Assembly (NCBI GenBank): GCA_963677225.1
Contig: OY781923.1
Location: 1,178,001-1,242,000 of the forward strand
DNA: 64,000 nucleotides
Source of the DNA: SABI01 sp028532915
GTDB lineage: Bacteria > Spirochaetota > Spirochaetia > Sphaerochaetales > Sphaerochaetaceae
Direction of reading: 5' to 3'
The first letter of the stretch is position 1. Every line of letters starts with the position of its first letter. Below the pieces are notes generated by a model. It worked only from the letters and a program-made list of their open reading frames with translations. It was not told the DNA's origin and searched no databases. Shown piece after piece: positions 34,530 through 43,132 of this stretch. The position numbers and the translations under genes are program-made.

Positions 34530-34608
34530 CACGGAGTATGGCAGGAACGTGGACTTTTCAGGCGAACTGCGTCTGTATTTCCCCGGTATGCTCCGTGTCC
34601 ACAGGAGC
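34530..34608 (+). promoter_or_regulatory. Riboswitch expression platform: Shine-Dalgarno sequestrator and anti-sequestrator
   Basis: GCTCC (34590-34594) pairs with GGAGC (34604-34608), which contains the nrdD Shine-Dalgarno AGGAG. With a bulged G, TG/CA extends the stem. The competing partner CACGGAGTAT (34530-34539) pairs with ATGCTCCGTG (34588-34597) with one G-U and would free the Shine-Dalgarno. No T-run is present, so control is probably translational. Confidence 0.75.
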
Positions 34609-34612
34609 TTAC

Positions 34613-36697
34613 ATGATTTCATATGTAACAAAAAGAAATGGAGAAAGGGTTCTCTGCGACCGACAGAGAATCATCGATGCTGTACAGAAAGCCGCTGATG
34701 CCAGCGGAGAGACTCTGGATTCCTGTGCGATTTCACAGCAGGTCCTTCACAGAGCATCTGTGATCGCCGAAAAGTGCGTCTCAGTCGAAACTCTGCAGGA
34801 TATCGTGGAGAATGTCCTGATGGAAAAAGGCCACTACACATGTGCGAAAGCCTACATTCTGTACAGGAACAAACGGCAGAACACGCGTGATGAACAGCTG
34901 GTTCTCGACAGGACGAAGGAGTTGTTTTCTTCCTACCTGGAGGATGAGAGCTGGGAAGTGAAGGAGAATGCGAATACCCGCAAATCCATCAACGGAATGA
35001 ACAATTTCATCAGAGAAAGCTTCACCCGTCAGTACTGGCTGGGAGAGATATATCCCGACCAGGTCAGTCGGGCCCATACAGGGGGAGCCATGCATATCCA
35101 CGATCTGGGATTCTTCGGACCCTATTGTGCCGGATGGGACCTCAGGCAGCTTCTCACGATGGGCTTCGGCGGAATCAGCGGAAAAGTGAGCAGCAGACCG
35201 GCCAGACACCTCCGCTCCTTTCTCGCCCAGGTCGTCAATTCTACGTTCACCACTCAGGGAGAAAGTGCGGGAGCTCAGGCATGGTCTTCACTCGATACCT
35301 ACTGTGCACCTTTCATCCGCTACGATGATCTGAGCGAAAAGGAGGTGAAACAGACACTCCAGGAATTCGTCTTTTCCCTCAACGTTCCCACAAGAGTGGG
35401 CTTTCAGTGCCCCTTTTCCAATGTGACACTTGATCTGACAGTCCCCAACAGACTGAAAGATCAGGGAGTGATCATAGGAGGCGAAATCAGGGATGAAACT
35501 TACGGAGAGTTTCAGAGGGAGATGGATATGTTCAACAATGCATTTTTCAGCGTCATGATGGAAGGTGACAGCTCCTCGAGAGTCTTCACCTTCCCGATAC
35601 CCACTATCAACGTGACAAAAGATTTTCCGTGGGATTCCCCGGTCGTCGATAATCTGATGGAAATGACCGGTAAATACGGAATTCCCTATTTTTCCAATTA
35701 TGTGAACAGCGATCTCGACCCCGATGATGCGCTGTCGATGTGCTGCCGCCTGAGACTCGATACAAGCGAGCTAAGAAAACGGGGAGGAGGTCTATTCGGT
35801 TCGAATCCCCTTACCGGTTCGATAGGAGTGGTCACTCTCAACCTTCCCAGGCTTGCCTATGAATCGGAGAATGAGACCGAATTCTTCGACAAGGTCAGAA
35901 AGACCGCAGATCTGGCAAAAACCAGTCTCGAAATAAAGAGGAAGGTGATAGAGAAGGAAACCGAACGGGGGATGTACCCGTTCTCGAGGCGCTACCTGCA
36001 GGACATAAAGGAGAGAGAGGGATCGTACTGGGCAAATCATTTCAGTACCATCGGAATCGTGGGATTGGAGGAGGCCGGTGTGAATCTTCATGGCACAAAA
36101 GGCTCTCTCACCACAGATTACGGACAGGACTTCGGGATAAGAACTCTCAATACTCTGCGTCAGATTGTCCGTGATTTTCAGAAGGAGACTCATCACAACT
36201 ATAACCTTGAAGCTACCCCGGCAGAGGGGACAAGTTACCGGCTCGCCAAAAAGGATACTGAAGAGTACCCCGGTATCTATACTGCAGGCGAAGAGGTTCC
36301 TTACTATACCAATTCGAGCCAGCTTCCCGTCTCCTACACTTCCGATATCTTCGAGACTCTGGAGAAACAGGATGAGCTGCAGTCACTGTATACAGGAGGT
36401 ACCGTTTTACACCTGTATCTCGGCGAGAGGGTCAGTGATATCGAGGTGACCAAATCTCTTATCCGTAAGATATTCACCCGATATAAACTTCCATATATCT
36501 CGATCACACCGATTTTCAGTACCTGCAGCGAGCACGGTTATATCAGCGGAGAACATCACAGCTGCCCTATCTGCAACAGAGAGTGTGAAGTGTGGACCCG
36601 TGTCGTGGGGTATCTGAGACCTGTGAATGATTTTCACAAAGGAAAGAAAGAAGAACACCGTCAGCGGAAGGTCTATACGATTGAGGCTGTTTCATGA
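34613..36697 (+). CDS. nrdD: Anaerobic (class III) ribonucleoside-triphosphate reductase
   Basis: 694 residues from ATG 34613, five bases after AGGAG; the longer frame runs through the riboswitch and is rejected. Residues 1-95 are an ATP cone (YVTKRNGERVLCDRQRI). The reductase core has STFTTQGESAGAQAWSS and CCRLRLDTSELRKRGGGLFG. The C-terminus has a Cys4 zinc site (STCSEHG, CPICNREC) and the glycyl-radical loop RVVGYLRPVND with Gly near 666. It makes deoxynucleotides without oxygen, using the radical installed by the neighbouring activase, whose ATG overlaps the stop by 4 bases. Confidence 0.96.
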   Translation: MISYVTKRNGERVLCDRQRIIDAVQKAADASGETLDSCAISQQVLHRASVIAEKCVSVETLQDIVENVLMEKGHYTCAKAYILYRNKRQNTRDEQLVLDRTKELFSSYLEDESWEVKENANTRKSINGMNNFIRESFTRQYWLGEIYPDQVSRAHTGGAMHIHDLGFFGPYCAGWDLRQLLTMGFGGISGKVSSRPARHLRSFLAQVVNSTFTTQGESAGAQAWSSLDTYCAPFIRYDDLSEKEVKQTLQEFVFSLNVPTRVGFQCPFSNVTLDLTVPNRLKDQGVIIGGEIRDETYGEFQREMDMFNNAFFSVMMEGDSSSRVFTFPIPTINVTKDFPWDSPVVDNLMEMTGKYGIPYFSNYVNSDLDPDDALSMCCRLRLDTSELRKRGGGLFGSNPLTGSIGVVTLNLPRLAYESENETEFFDKVRKTADLAKTSLEIKRKVIEKETERGMYPFSRRYLQDIKEREGSYWANHFSTIGIVGLEEAGVNLHGTKGSLTTDYGQDFGIRTLNTLRQIVRDFQKETHHNYNLEATPAEGTSYRLAKKDTEEYPGIYTAGEEVPYYTNSSQLPVSYTSDIFETLEKQDELQSLYTGGTVLHLYLGERVSDIEVTKSLIRKIFTRYKLPYISITPIFSTCSEHGYISGEHHSCPICNRECEVWTRVVGYLRPVNDFHKGKKEEHRQRKVYTIEAVS

Positions 36698-37380
36698 TAG
36701 GGGGTATCGTGAAGACTTCTCTGATAGATTTTCAAGGATATCTGAGTGCGGTAATCTTCACCCAGGGGTGCAATTTCAACTGTTTCTACTGTCATAACAG
36801 AGAACTGATATCTTCGAAAGAAGGAGGACTTCCTGTCACGGAGGTCCTCTCTCTCCTGGATGAAAGGAAGGATTTCCTTGACGCTGTCGTCGTAAGCGGA
36901 GGCGAACCCACACTTCACAGCGGATTGGGCACACTTCTTTCTTCAATAAAGTCGCTCGGTCTGAAGTGCAAACTTGATACCAACGGCTCTAATCCAGATA
37001 AGGTCGAATATCTCATAAAGAGAAGTCTTGTTGATTATGTCGCTGTCGATATCAAGGGAAGTCGCTCTCGATATGCACAATTCGCGGGAAAAGAACATCA
37101 GGCCGACAAGGTGTATCAGACCCTTTCACATCTGATTGAAACGTCTACACCTCATGAGGTGAGAACTACGATGGCTCCTACAATGGGCATCGATGATCTG
37201 ATCGAGATCGCAGAAGAACTTCCTCCTTCCACAATTTGGAAACTGCAGCGATATGTGATTCCTGAACTGTTCAGAAAAGAGGATGAGCAGCTGATTTACG
37301 GTGATGTCATCCCGTACGCTGCGGAGGAAGAACTGTTGAATGTTCTGAGAAGAATTCAACCTGCAGTCGCTATTCGCTGA
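36694..37380 (+). CDS. nrdG: Anaerobic ribonucleotide reductase activating protein (radical SAM)
   Basis: 228 residues. The radical SAM motif CNFNCFYCHNREL appears near residue 27, with VVSGGEPTLH and KLDTNGSNP next. It belongs to the longer, PFL-activase-like group of NrdG proteins. It cleaves S-adenosylmethionine to place the glycyl radical on NrdD. The ATGA overlap with nrdD shows translational coupling, so it is also under the B12 riboswitch. Confidence 0.93.
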   Translation: MIGGIVKTSLIDFQGYLSAVIFTQGCNFNCFYCHNRELISSKEGGLPVTEVLSLLDERKDFLDAVVVSGGEPTLHSGLGTLLSSIKSLGLKCKLDTNGSNPDKVEYLIKRSLVDYVAVDIKGSRSRYAQFAGKEHQADKVYQTLSHLIETSTPHEVRTTMAPTMGIDDLIEIAEELPPSTIWKLQRYVIPELFRKEDEQLIYGDVIPYAAEEELLNVLRRIQPAVAIR

Positions 37381-37432
37381 CGAAGCGGAAGGAACTGATA
37401 CACGGTAATCCGATATGAGGAGGTTGAAACCT

Positions 37433-37648
37433 ATGTATACTCACGCCAGAACCCTTTCGGTCAACTCATACAGAAGCTGTTTCAAAGAGAAGCGCAAACA
37501 CTTGAGGAGATTTTCATATACCGCTGAGCAGGATGTCATTCTCTTTGAATGGTGCAAGGGGAACACGATCGCCTCGATAGCCAGACAGCTGCAGATCCCG
37601 AGCAGTATCGTTTTGAAAAAGATGGACCGGCTCAACGGGTTGTTCTGA
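37433..37648 (+). CDS. Small basic helix-turn-helix protein
   Basis: 71 residues from ATG 37433 with GAGGAGG nine bases upstream (a start at 37415 would lie inside the ribosome site). The N-terminal 30 residues are basic (CFKEKRKHLRR). The rest reads FSYTAEQDVILFEWCKGNTI then ASIARQLQIPSSIVLKKMDR, a homeodomain/Myb-like or sigma-region-4-like HTH. It sits 52 bases after nrdG on the same strand and is convergent to the DUF2804 gene by one base. A regulator is likely; a role in ribonucleotide reductase control is only a guess from position. Confidence 0.7.
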   Translation: MYTHARTLSVNSYRSCFKEKRKHLRRFSYTAEQDVILFEWCKGNTIASIARQLQIPSSIVLKKMDRLNGLF

Positions 37649-38689
37649 CTAGTAACGGTTGAATACGTCTTCTGCGAATCCCGGCATCTTATCGACCTGA
37701 ACGGTCGTATTGTCATCAAGAACCAGCGATCCGCTGAAATGGCCGAACACCTGATGTTGAACAGATTTGATGATCAGAAAGTTACTCTGTGTATTTCTGT
37801 CTACTACGGGAATAAACGTCAGGTCGACTCTTTTGTCATTGCTCGTAATCTTCCAGGGATCGGTGTAGGAGTCCGAAGGAATCTCGAATGAGACACGGTC
37901 GATCTTGTGAAGTATATTATCGTAGAATATCGCATTCTCGGTTACGTCAGTTCTGTCGCTGAACCCGTATCCGAAATTGAAACCCACGGGAACCGAATCG
38001 ATGAAGGTCGAGGCACTGGCCCAGTACCATCTGTTCTGGTAGGTCCATCTGCCTCTTCCCCAATCGAGGACAGCAACAGATTCATCAGGGGTGAGCTCAT
38101 ACACCTCTTCTCCAAGACGGACTGTGCCGCTTACTCTCATACAGTTGACCTTCTCGTTGAGGTAAAAGGCTTTTCTGTTGGATTCCCATGATGTGAGAAT
38201 GTTGATACTTTCATGCCCTTCGGTCTGTATACAGGTGATATCGGCATCAAGACCTTCGTTGTGCCCCTCCGCCTTTAATCCGGGAGCTCCGCAGAGTATA
38301 CGCCGGCGTTCTTCCTTTCTGCTGCATGCGATTCTGAGGATATTCGATGACATCGCAATCTCATGATCTTTTGAATGGGGAGGCAGGTGATATTTCCCCA
38401 GCGGAAAAGAAGTGATTTTGTCGACCTGTGTCCAGCTTCCTCTGGAAATGTCGACGAATGCGATCGCGAACAGTCCCAGGTATCCCAGATCGCTGAAAGT
38501 CGTTGTGATCCAGAAACGGTGCTTATGCGAATATACGGCATAATAGTCCCACTCTTTAATTCTGAGAGGTGAAGCCTTAATATCTTTCCTGCTGTAATCC
38601 CAGAATGGACGACGGGACCATCCCGGCCCGTTTATCTGCCCGTCCGGTTTTAATGCCTTCTGCGAGGCTGTGACTTCAAACGAATACAT
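37649..38689 (-). CDS. DUF2804 family protein
   Basis: 346 residues. The family pattern is visible: KPDGQINGPGWSRRP, RIKEWDYYAVY, SVAVLDWGRGRWTYQNRWYW, NFGYGFSDRTDVTENA and a C-terminal VFGHFSGSLVLDDNT. It is a soluble, beta-rich, lipocalin-like protein of unknown function. Its start overlaps the aldo/keto reductase end by 14 bases, so the two are cotranscribed and translationally coupled. Confidence 0.82.
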   Translation of the reverse strand: MYSFEVTASQKALKPDGQINGPGWSRRPFWDYSRKDIKASPLRIKEWDYYAVYSHKHRFWITTTFSDLGYLGLFAIAFVDISRGSWTQVDKITSFPLGKYHLPPHSKDHEIAMSSNILRIACSRKEERRRILCGAPGLKAEGHNEGLDADITCIQTEGHESINILTSWESNRKAFYLNEKVNCMRVSGTVRLGEEVYELTPDESVAVLDWGRGRWTYQNRWYWASASTFIDSVPVGFNFGYGFSDRTDVTENAIFYDNILHKIDRVSFEIPSDSYTDPWKITSNDKRVDLTFIPVVDRNTQSNFLIIKSVQHQVFGHFSGSLVLDDNTTVQVDKMPGFAEDVFNRY

Positions 38690-39656
38690 GCTCTTCCCCC
38701 TCTCCTGATTCCAGATATGTTCTCTCAGTCTGTGTCAGAGTGATATCGGGGTCTTTGAGAGAATCCTCCAGCTGATGTGTGCACGACGGTCCTATGATAG
38801 CAACAGACGGGAAGGGTGCACTGGTGATATAGGAAAGGACGATGGATGAGGCTGGACACTGATAGGTTTCACTCAGTCGTTTCACCCGTTCGGCCCGTTT
38901 GATATTGTTCTCACTGACGAATCTCTTTGTCACCTTGGCATTAAGGGCGATACCTTCAGCGAATTTGCTGAAAAAACCTTTCGCCTGAGATGAGTATGCG
39001 AACAGAGGCCTTTGGTGTTCGCTATACCACTGAAGCTGATCATCATCCATACATACGATAGATTCATCCTCATGAAGAGCAGGGGAAGATTCGGCAAGCG
39101 ACCACTGTATTTCGCTCGCATCGATATGCACCCGGTTTTGCTGTGTCTCGTATTCGCAGATCTCATTCAACCGGGAAGAATCCCAGTTTGATACACCGAA
39201 AGAAGTTACGGGAAAGTATGATGAGATCTGATCTATCAGAGACAGAAACTCTTTTACGGGCTTGCTCCTGTCGTCTCTGTGGAAGAACCACAAATCCAGA
39301 TTATCTGCACCAAGGTCAATGAAGCTTCTGTCGAGGTCACGCTTCATCTGTTCCAGAGAGATTCTGCTCTGATGTGTTGTGAGCGACGGATGGAGTCCTT
39401 TTGTGACTATTGCCATCTCTTTATACATATTATTGCTTTTGAGCCATCTTCCGATGATCATTTCGCTTCGGCCGGGCAGTCCGTCTTCCTCTTGGCCGTA
39501 GACCAGCGCAGTGTCTATGGTCGTCCCTCCGCTGTCAGCGAATTCATCGAGCATTCTCATCGCACTTTTCTCTTCGATGGTGGTTCCGAAATATGTGGTT
39601 CCCAATGCGATCTTGGAAAACTGTTTGCCGTTTTCCTTCAACGTCAGATATTTCAT
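38676..39656 (-). CDS. Aldo/keto reductase
   Basis: 326 residues. The catalytic tetrad is intact: Asp in TTIDTALVYG with Tyr five residues on, Lys in IVTKGLH, and His in WFFHRDD. NADPH-site residues appear in SFGVSNWDSS and the C-terminal ALVLSYI-like segment (SSIVLSYITSAPFPSVAIIG). It reduces aldehydes or ketones, substrate unknown. GGGGTGAG lies upstream of the ATG. It is first in a two-gene unit with the DUF2804 protein and divergent from yqeC. Confidence 0.92.
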   Translation of the reverse strand: MKYLTLKENGKQFSKIALGTTYFGTTIEEKSAMRMLDEFADSGGTTIDTALVYGQEEDGLPGRSEMIIGRWLKSNNMYKEMAIVTKGLHPSLTTHQSRISLEQMKRDLDRSFIDLGADNLDLWFFHRDDRSKPVKEFLSLIDQISSYFPVTSFGVSNWDSSRLNEICEYETQQNRVHIDASEIQWSLAESSPALHEDESIVCMDDDQLQWYSEHQRPLFAYSSQAKGFFSKFAEGIALNAKVTKRFVSENNIKRAERVKRLSETYQCPASSIVLSYITSAPFPSVAIIGPSCTHQLEDSLKDPDITLTQTERTYLESGEGEEHVFV

Positions 39657-39712
39657 ATGTTCTCACCCCTTTGTTCGATTATAATACCGGGATAGAGAAT
39701 TTGGTAGTGCTA

Positions 39713-39741
39713 CTTTACCGTTATATAATTGACTGTATAAT
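39713..39741 (+). promoter_or_regulatory. Possible promoter of the yqeC operon
   Basis: A perfect TATAAT (39736-39741) has a poor -35 (CTTTAC, 17-base spacing). A second TATAAT-like element faces the divergent reductase gene. Confidence 0.4.
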
Positions 39742-39764
39742 GGAACAGGTGATACAATTTCACA

Positions 39765-40523
39765 ATGCATGACGATCCTTTCTCTCTTTCACAATATCTT
39801 CAGAGAACTCTCATCGACGGTCATAAGAGGCCTGTGATCATATCCGTGATCGGCAGCGGCGGGAAGACCAGCGTGATCGAGAGAATTGCTCTTTTGGGGA
39901 AAAGATGTCATCTAAGGGTCCTTGTGACCACCACGACGCATATGGCACTTCCTTCAGACCATCAGTATCCTTTCGGGGTGTACCGGGCCGATGATATTGA
40001 GAATCTGCCATTGGATGATGAACATGTCATGCTCGTCGGAAATTGGTCGGAGAAAAGGGTCAAACCGCTTACGACCGGGCAGTTCGAGAGTTTGCGGGGG
40101 CATTTTGACATGATTCTCATCGAAGCCGACGGGGCAAGAGGTATGGAGCTGAAATATCATCGCGAAAGTGAACCTGTCATCAGAGCCGATACCGATATCC
40201 TGATAAAGGTCCTCGGCCTGAACGCCCTGGGAAAGAAAAGCGCACAGACCATTCATAACTGTTTCTTATGGAGAGGTTGCGAAGATAAGATTGTGGATGA
40301 GCACATCGTTCACGCGCTTGCATTCGATCCGCGCGGTCTGAATGCCACAAGCGATGCACCTGTTCAGATGATGCTGTACAATCAGTCGGACACATTGGAT
40401 AAAAGCAGACTTGGAACTCTTATAGAGTCGGGACTTCAATATTTCAGAGAGAGCCGGGATTCTATTGTAATAGGTTCAGTCAAACAGGATGCAATAGAGT
40501 ATATATATCGTGCGAGAGGGTAG
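39765..40523 (+). CDS. yqeC: Selenium cofactor biosynthesis protein YqeC
   Basis: 252 residues. A P-loop ISVIGSGGKTSVIERIA opens the protein. The YqeC-specific VLVTTTTHMALP and LIEADGARGMELKYH follow, then VLGLNALGKK. In Firmicutes and others YqeC and YqeB accompany selenium-dependent molybdenum hydroxylases such as xanthine or nicotinate hydroxylase. No strong Shine-Dalgarno is seen at this ATG. The XdhC-YqeB fusion starts 2 bases after the stop, so they form an operon. Confidence 0.9.
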   Translation: MHDDPFSLSQYLQRTLIDGHKRPVIISVIGSGGKTSVIERIALLGKRCHLRVLVTTTTHMALPSDHQYPFGVYRADDIENLPLDDEHVMLVGNWSEKRVKPLTTGQFESLRGHFDMILIEADGARGMELKYHRESEPVIRADTDILIKVLGLNALGKKSAQTIHNCFLWRGCEDKIVDEHIVHALAFDPRGLNATSDAPVQMMLYNQSDTLDKSRLGTLIESGLQYFRESRDSIVIGSVKQDAIEYIYRARG

Positions 40524-40525
40524 GT

Positions 40526-42115
40526 ATGAACATCTTTAAGAAAGCTGGTGAATTGGAAGAGCAGAACATAGCATTTGCTCTGATAACCATCACAAAAAGT
40601 GTCGGTTCGACACCCAGATCTTCTGCGAGAATGATCGTTCTGGCGGACGGGACAACCTACGGGACTGTCGGAGGAGGTGTCGCCGAGTATGAGGTGGTAA
40701 AGAAGGCCGTCGGCAACATCCCGTTGAAAAAGAGTGAATTCTTTTCCAAATCTCTGAAGGTGACAGAGGGGCATAACTGCGGAGGGGATGTCGAATTCTA
40801 CATTGAGGTGGTAAACAGTGCACCGCGTCTGATTCTTATCGGAGGTGGACATGTGAATCTCGAGATTGCAAGACTTGCCATTTCGTGCGGATTCTTCGTC
40901 GAGATCGTCGAGACCCGCGAGGCTTTTGCCAATGCCGAGAGATTTCCTTTTGCCCATACGTTTTATGTGGACGAGTCGATTGAAAAGGCTCTGGGCGAAT
41001 GCACGATCGACAAAGAGTGTGCAGTTGTCATCGCGACACATTCTCTCGACAGGATCGCCCTGGAGAAGGTTATCGGGTCTCCGGCCTGGTATATTGGGAT
41101 GCTCGGTTCCAGAACGAAGGTGAGAACCTTCAGAAATCAGATCATGGAGAAAATGGGCATCGACATTGCTGCCATGAAGAATTTCTTTGCTCCTATCGGC
41201 CTTGATATCAATGCGAAAACCCCGTCCGAGATCGCTGTATCGGTGGTGAGCGAGATTATGAGTACCCTCCATCATACGAGCGGGAAATCTCTGCGGGACA
41301 AAGCATCGAATCTCGTGATAGTGAGAGGTGCAGGAGATCTTGCGACCGGTGTGATCGTAAGGCTGCACAAGGCCGGTTACCGGGTTCTAGCACTCGAAAT
41401 CGAGCGTCCGACGACAATACGGCGCACGGTTGCTTTCTCACAGGCAATGTATGACCGGCAGATTGAATTGGAGAATGTTGTATGTACCCGCTGTGAAAGC
41501 GTCGAAGAGGCAAAGAGCCTGATGGATGCCAATCATGTCGCTATCATGCACGATGAGGTTGGAGAGAGCATAAAGAAGCTTCATCCTGAGGTGGTCGTCG
41601 ATGCGATTCTGGCCAAGAAGAATCTTGGAACAACCATCGATTGCGCTCCGTTCGTCATTGGATTAGGTCCGGGATTCACCGCCCAAAAAGACTGTCACGC
41701 CGTAATAGAGACAAAACGTGGGCATTATCTCGGCTCGATAATAGCCGAGGGAGAAGCTGCCGCCAATACCGGTATTCCCGGGATCATCGGAGGCTACGGT
41801 GCTGAACGGGTGATCCACTCTTCAGTTGAAGGGGTGTTTTTCAGCGTCTGCAGCATCGGAGATATCGTAAGAAAGGGAGATGTGATAGCTCACATCGGCA
41901 AAACAGAAGTAACGGCAACGATAGATGGTGTCTTGAGGGGGATGCTGCATGATGGACTGCCTGTCCCTGAGGGATTCAAGATCGCCGATATCGATCCGAG
42001 AGCAGAGGTCTCCCACTGTTTCAGCATCAGCGACAAGGCAAAAGCCGTCGGGGGAGCAGTTCTCGAAGCAGTCGATTCGTACAGGGATGGTAAATTCTTT
42101 TTGTACAACAGGTAA
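40526..42115 (+). CDS. XdhC-YqeB fusion, selenium-dependent molybdenum hydroxylase maturation protein
   Basis: 529 residues, two domains. Residues 1 to about 265 are XdhC/CoxI: ITITKSVGSTPRSSARM, TYGTVGGGVAEYEV, HNCGGDVEFYIE, a Rossmann LILIGGGHVNLEIA and WYIGMLGSRTK. XdhC binds the molybdenum cofactor and inserts it, sulfurated, into hydroxylases. Residues 266-529 are the YqeB-type domain: VIVRGAGDLATGVIVRLHKAG, RRTVAFSQAMYD, FVIGLGPGF, GEAAANTGIPGIIGG and a biotinyl-like tail (VRKGDVIAHIGKTEVTA). YqeB acts in selenium-dependent hydroxylase maturation. No hydroxylase gene is in the window, so the target enzyme must be elsewhere. Confidence 0.9.
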   Translation: MNIFKKAGELEEQNIAFALITITKSVGSTPRSSARMIVLADGTTYGTVGGGVAEYEVVKKAVGNIPLKKSEFFSKSLKVTEGHNCGGDVEFYIEVVNSAPRLILIGGGHVNLEIARLAISCGFFVEIVETREAFANAERFPFAHTFYVDESIEKALGECTIDKECAVVIATHSLDRIALEKVIGSPAWYIGMLGSRTKVRTFRNQIMEKMGIDIAAMKNFFAPIGLDINAKTPSEIAVSVVSEIMSTLHHTSGKSLRDKASNLVIVRGAGDLATGVIVRLHKAGYRVLALEIERPTTIRRTVAFSQAMYDRQIELENVVCTRCESVEEAKSLMDANHVAIMHDEVGESIKKLHPEVVVDAILAKKNLGTTIDCAPFVIGLGPGFTAQKDCHAVIETKRGHYLGSIIAEGEAAANTGIPGIIGGYGAERVIHSSVEGVFFSVCSIGDIVRKGDVIAHIGKTEVTATIDGVLRGMLHDGLPVPEGFKIADIDPRAEVSHCFSISDKAKAVGGAVLEAVDSYRDGKFFLYNR

Positions 42116-42116
42116 T

Positions 42117-42995
42117 CTAGATATCGACTCCTAACAGCGCTTTTACCAGAATACCGATTCCGAAGGAGATGAGGGCGACGGCGATGCTGATGGATGCCAT
42201 CTCGATGAATCGTTTCAGAAATGGGACTTCAAGAGCAACACTGATGTAGAACGTGAAGGTGAGAATCACCAGAAGCACCACGACCAGCATCAGAATCAGT
42301 GAGAGCATGTACATGCTGTTGGGCAGCAGCAGATAGGGCAGAGTTAGAAGGGCGACTGTGAGGAGATAGATCCCGCCTGTATAAAGACCTGAAGTGAAGG
42401 CATTGCTGTTCCCTTCGGCTCTGGAGGAGAGAAACTCGCTGCTCGCCATCGATAGTGTCGCACTTATACCCGTGATCAGTCCCGACAAAGCTATGAGTTT
42501 GTTGTTCTGGAGTGCGAAGGTGAGTCCTGCAAGAGTCCCTGACAATTCTACCAGAGCATCCGATAGTCCGAGTACCATCGATCCCACATATTCCAGTCTG
42601 CCTTCCTTCAGCATCTGAAGCAGGGCATGCTCATGATGTTCTTCATCTTCGGAGATCTGTCTTGCTTCGGGGATAGCGTTTTCAAGGGTGAGATAGTATT
42701 CTGTAGCATCACCTTCATTCTTCTCCATCAGTTTCACTGCAAAGGTGAACCCGAAGATACGCGCAATGAGGAGGTAGAGGAAGATTTGCAGCCGTTTGGG
42801 TTTCACCTCTTTGAGAGTATAACCTTTCCAGATATCATGATGGTGCCGTTCCTGTTTTCCTATATCGGAAAGGACCTTCGCATTATGAGGATCCTTCACA
42901 TAGTGCGAAATTTTCTCGTAGATGATGCTCTCGGTCAGTTCTCCTGTCTGTAGAGCCAGCGCAATCTTCTGATATTCTGCCGGTAAAGATGCCAT
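42117..42995 (-). CDS. Ferritin-like/VIT1 fusion membrane protein (MbfA-type iron/manganese exporter)
   Basis: 292 residues from ATG 42995 (AAGGAG nine bases upstream); the longer frame starts in the intergenic region. Residues 1-130 are a ferritin-like four-helix domain with Glu/His ligands in GKQERHHHDIW and EDEEHHEHALLQ. Residues 150-292 are a VIT1/CCC1 domain of five membrane helices starting GLSDALVELSGTLAGLTFAL. In MbfA of alpha-proteobacteria such fusions export iron and protect from peroxide. The same role is likely here but not shown. It is convergent with the XdhC-YqeB gene and divergent from trpR. Confidence 0.88.
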   Translation of the reverse strand: MASLPAEYQKIALALQTGELTESIIYEKISHYVKDPHNAKVLSDIGKQERHHHDIWKGYTLKEVKPKRLQIFLYLLIARIFGFTFAVKLMEKNEGDATEYYLTLENAIPEARQISEDEEHHEHALLQMLKEGRLEYVGSMVLGLSDALVELSGTLAGLTFALQNNKLIALSGLITGISATLSMASSEFLSSRAEGNSNAFTSGLYTGGIYLLTVALLTLPYLLLPNSMYMLSLILMLVVVLLVILTFTFYISVALEVPFLKRFIEMASISIAVALISFGIGILVKALLGVDI

Positions 42996-43083
42996 ATGAA
43001 TTATCTCCTTCATCTGTTCTGTGAGTATACTGCACCGATGGTTGCGTTTTCTACATCTGATGGAAAAATAGTGGTAATTATTG

Positions 43084-43112
43084 TTGACTTGTGTTTCTAT
43101 ATATAGTAACAT
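43084..43112 (+). promoter_or_regulatory. Promoter of trpR-trpB with overlapping palindrome
   Basis: TTGACT (43084-43089), 17-base spacer, TAACAT (43107-43112). A perfect 10-bp palindrome CTATATATAG (43097-43106) fills the spacer and touches the -10, a natural operator place. TrpR autoregulation would fit (inference). Confidence 0.5.
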
Positions 43113-43132
43113 CTGAATTAATAGGAGCTGAT

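Noticed and set aside
34526..34612. N-terminal extension of NrdD from 34526
   Set aside because: It runs through the riboswitch platform, has no ribosome site, and the ATP-cone homology begins at the ATG 34613.
40436..41368. 310-codon minus-strand frame
   Set aside because: Antisense to the XdhC half of the fusion gene; His/Arg-rich shadow translation.
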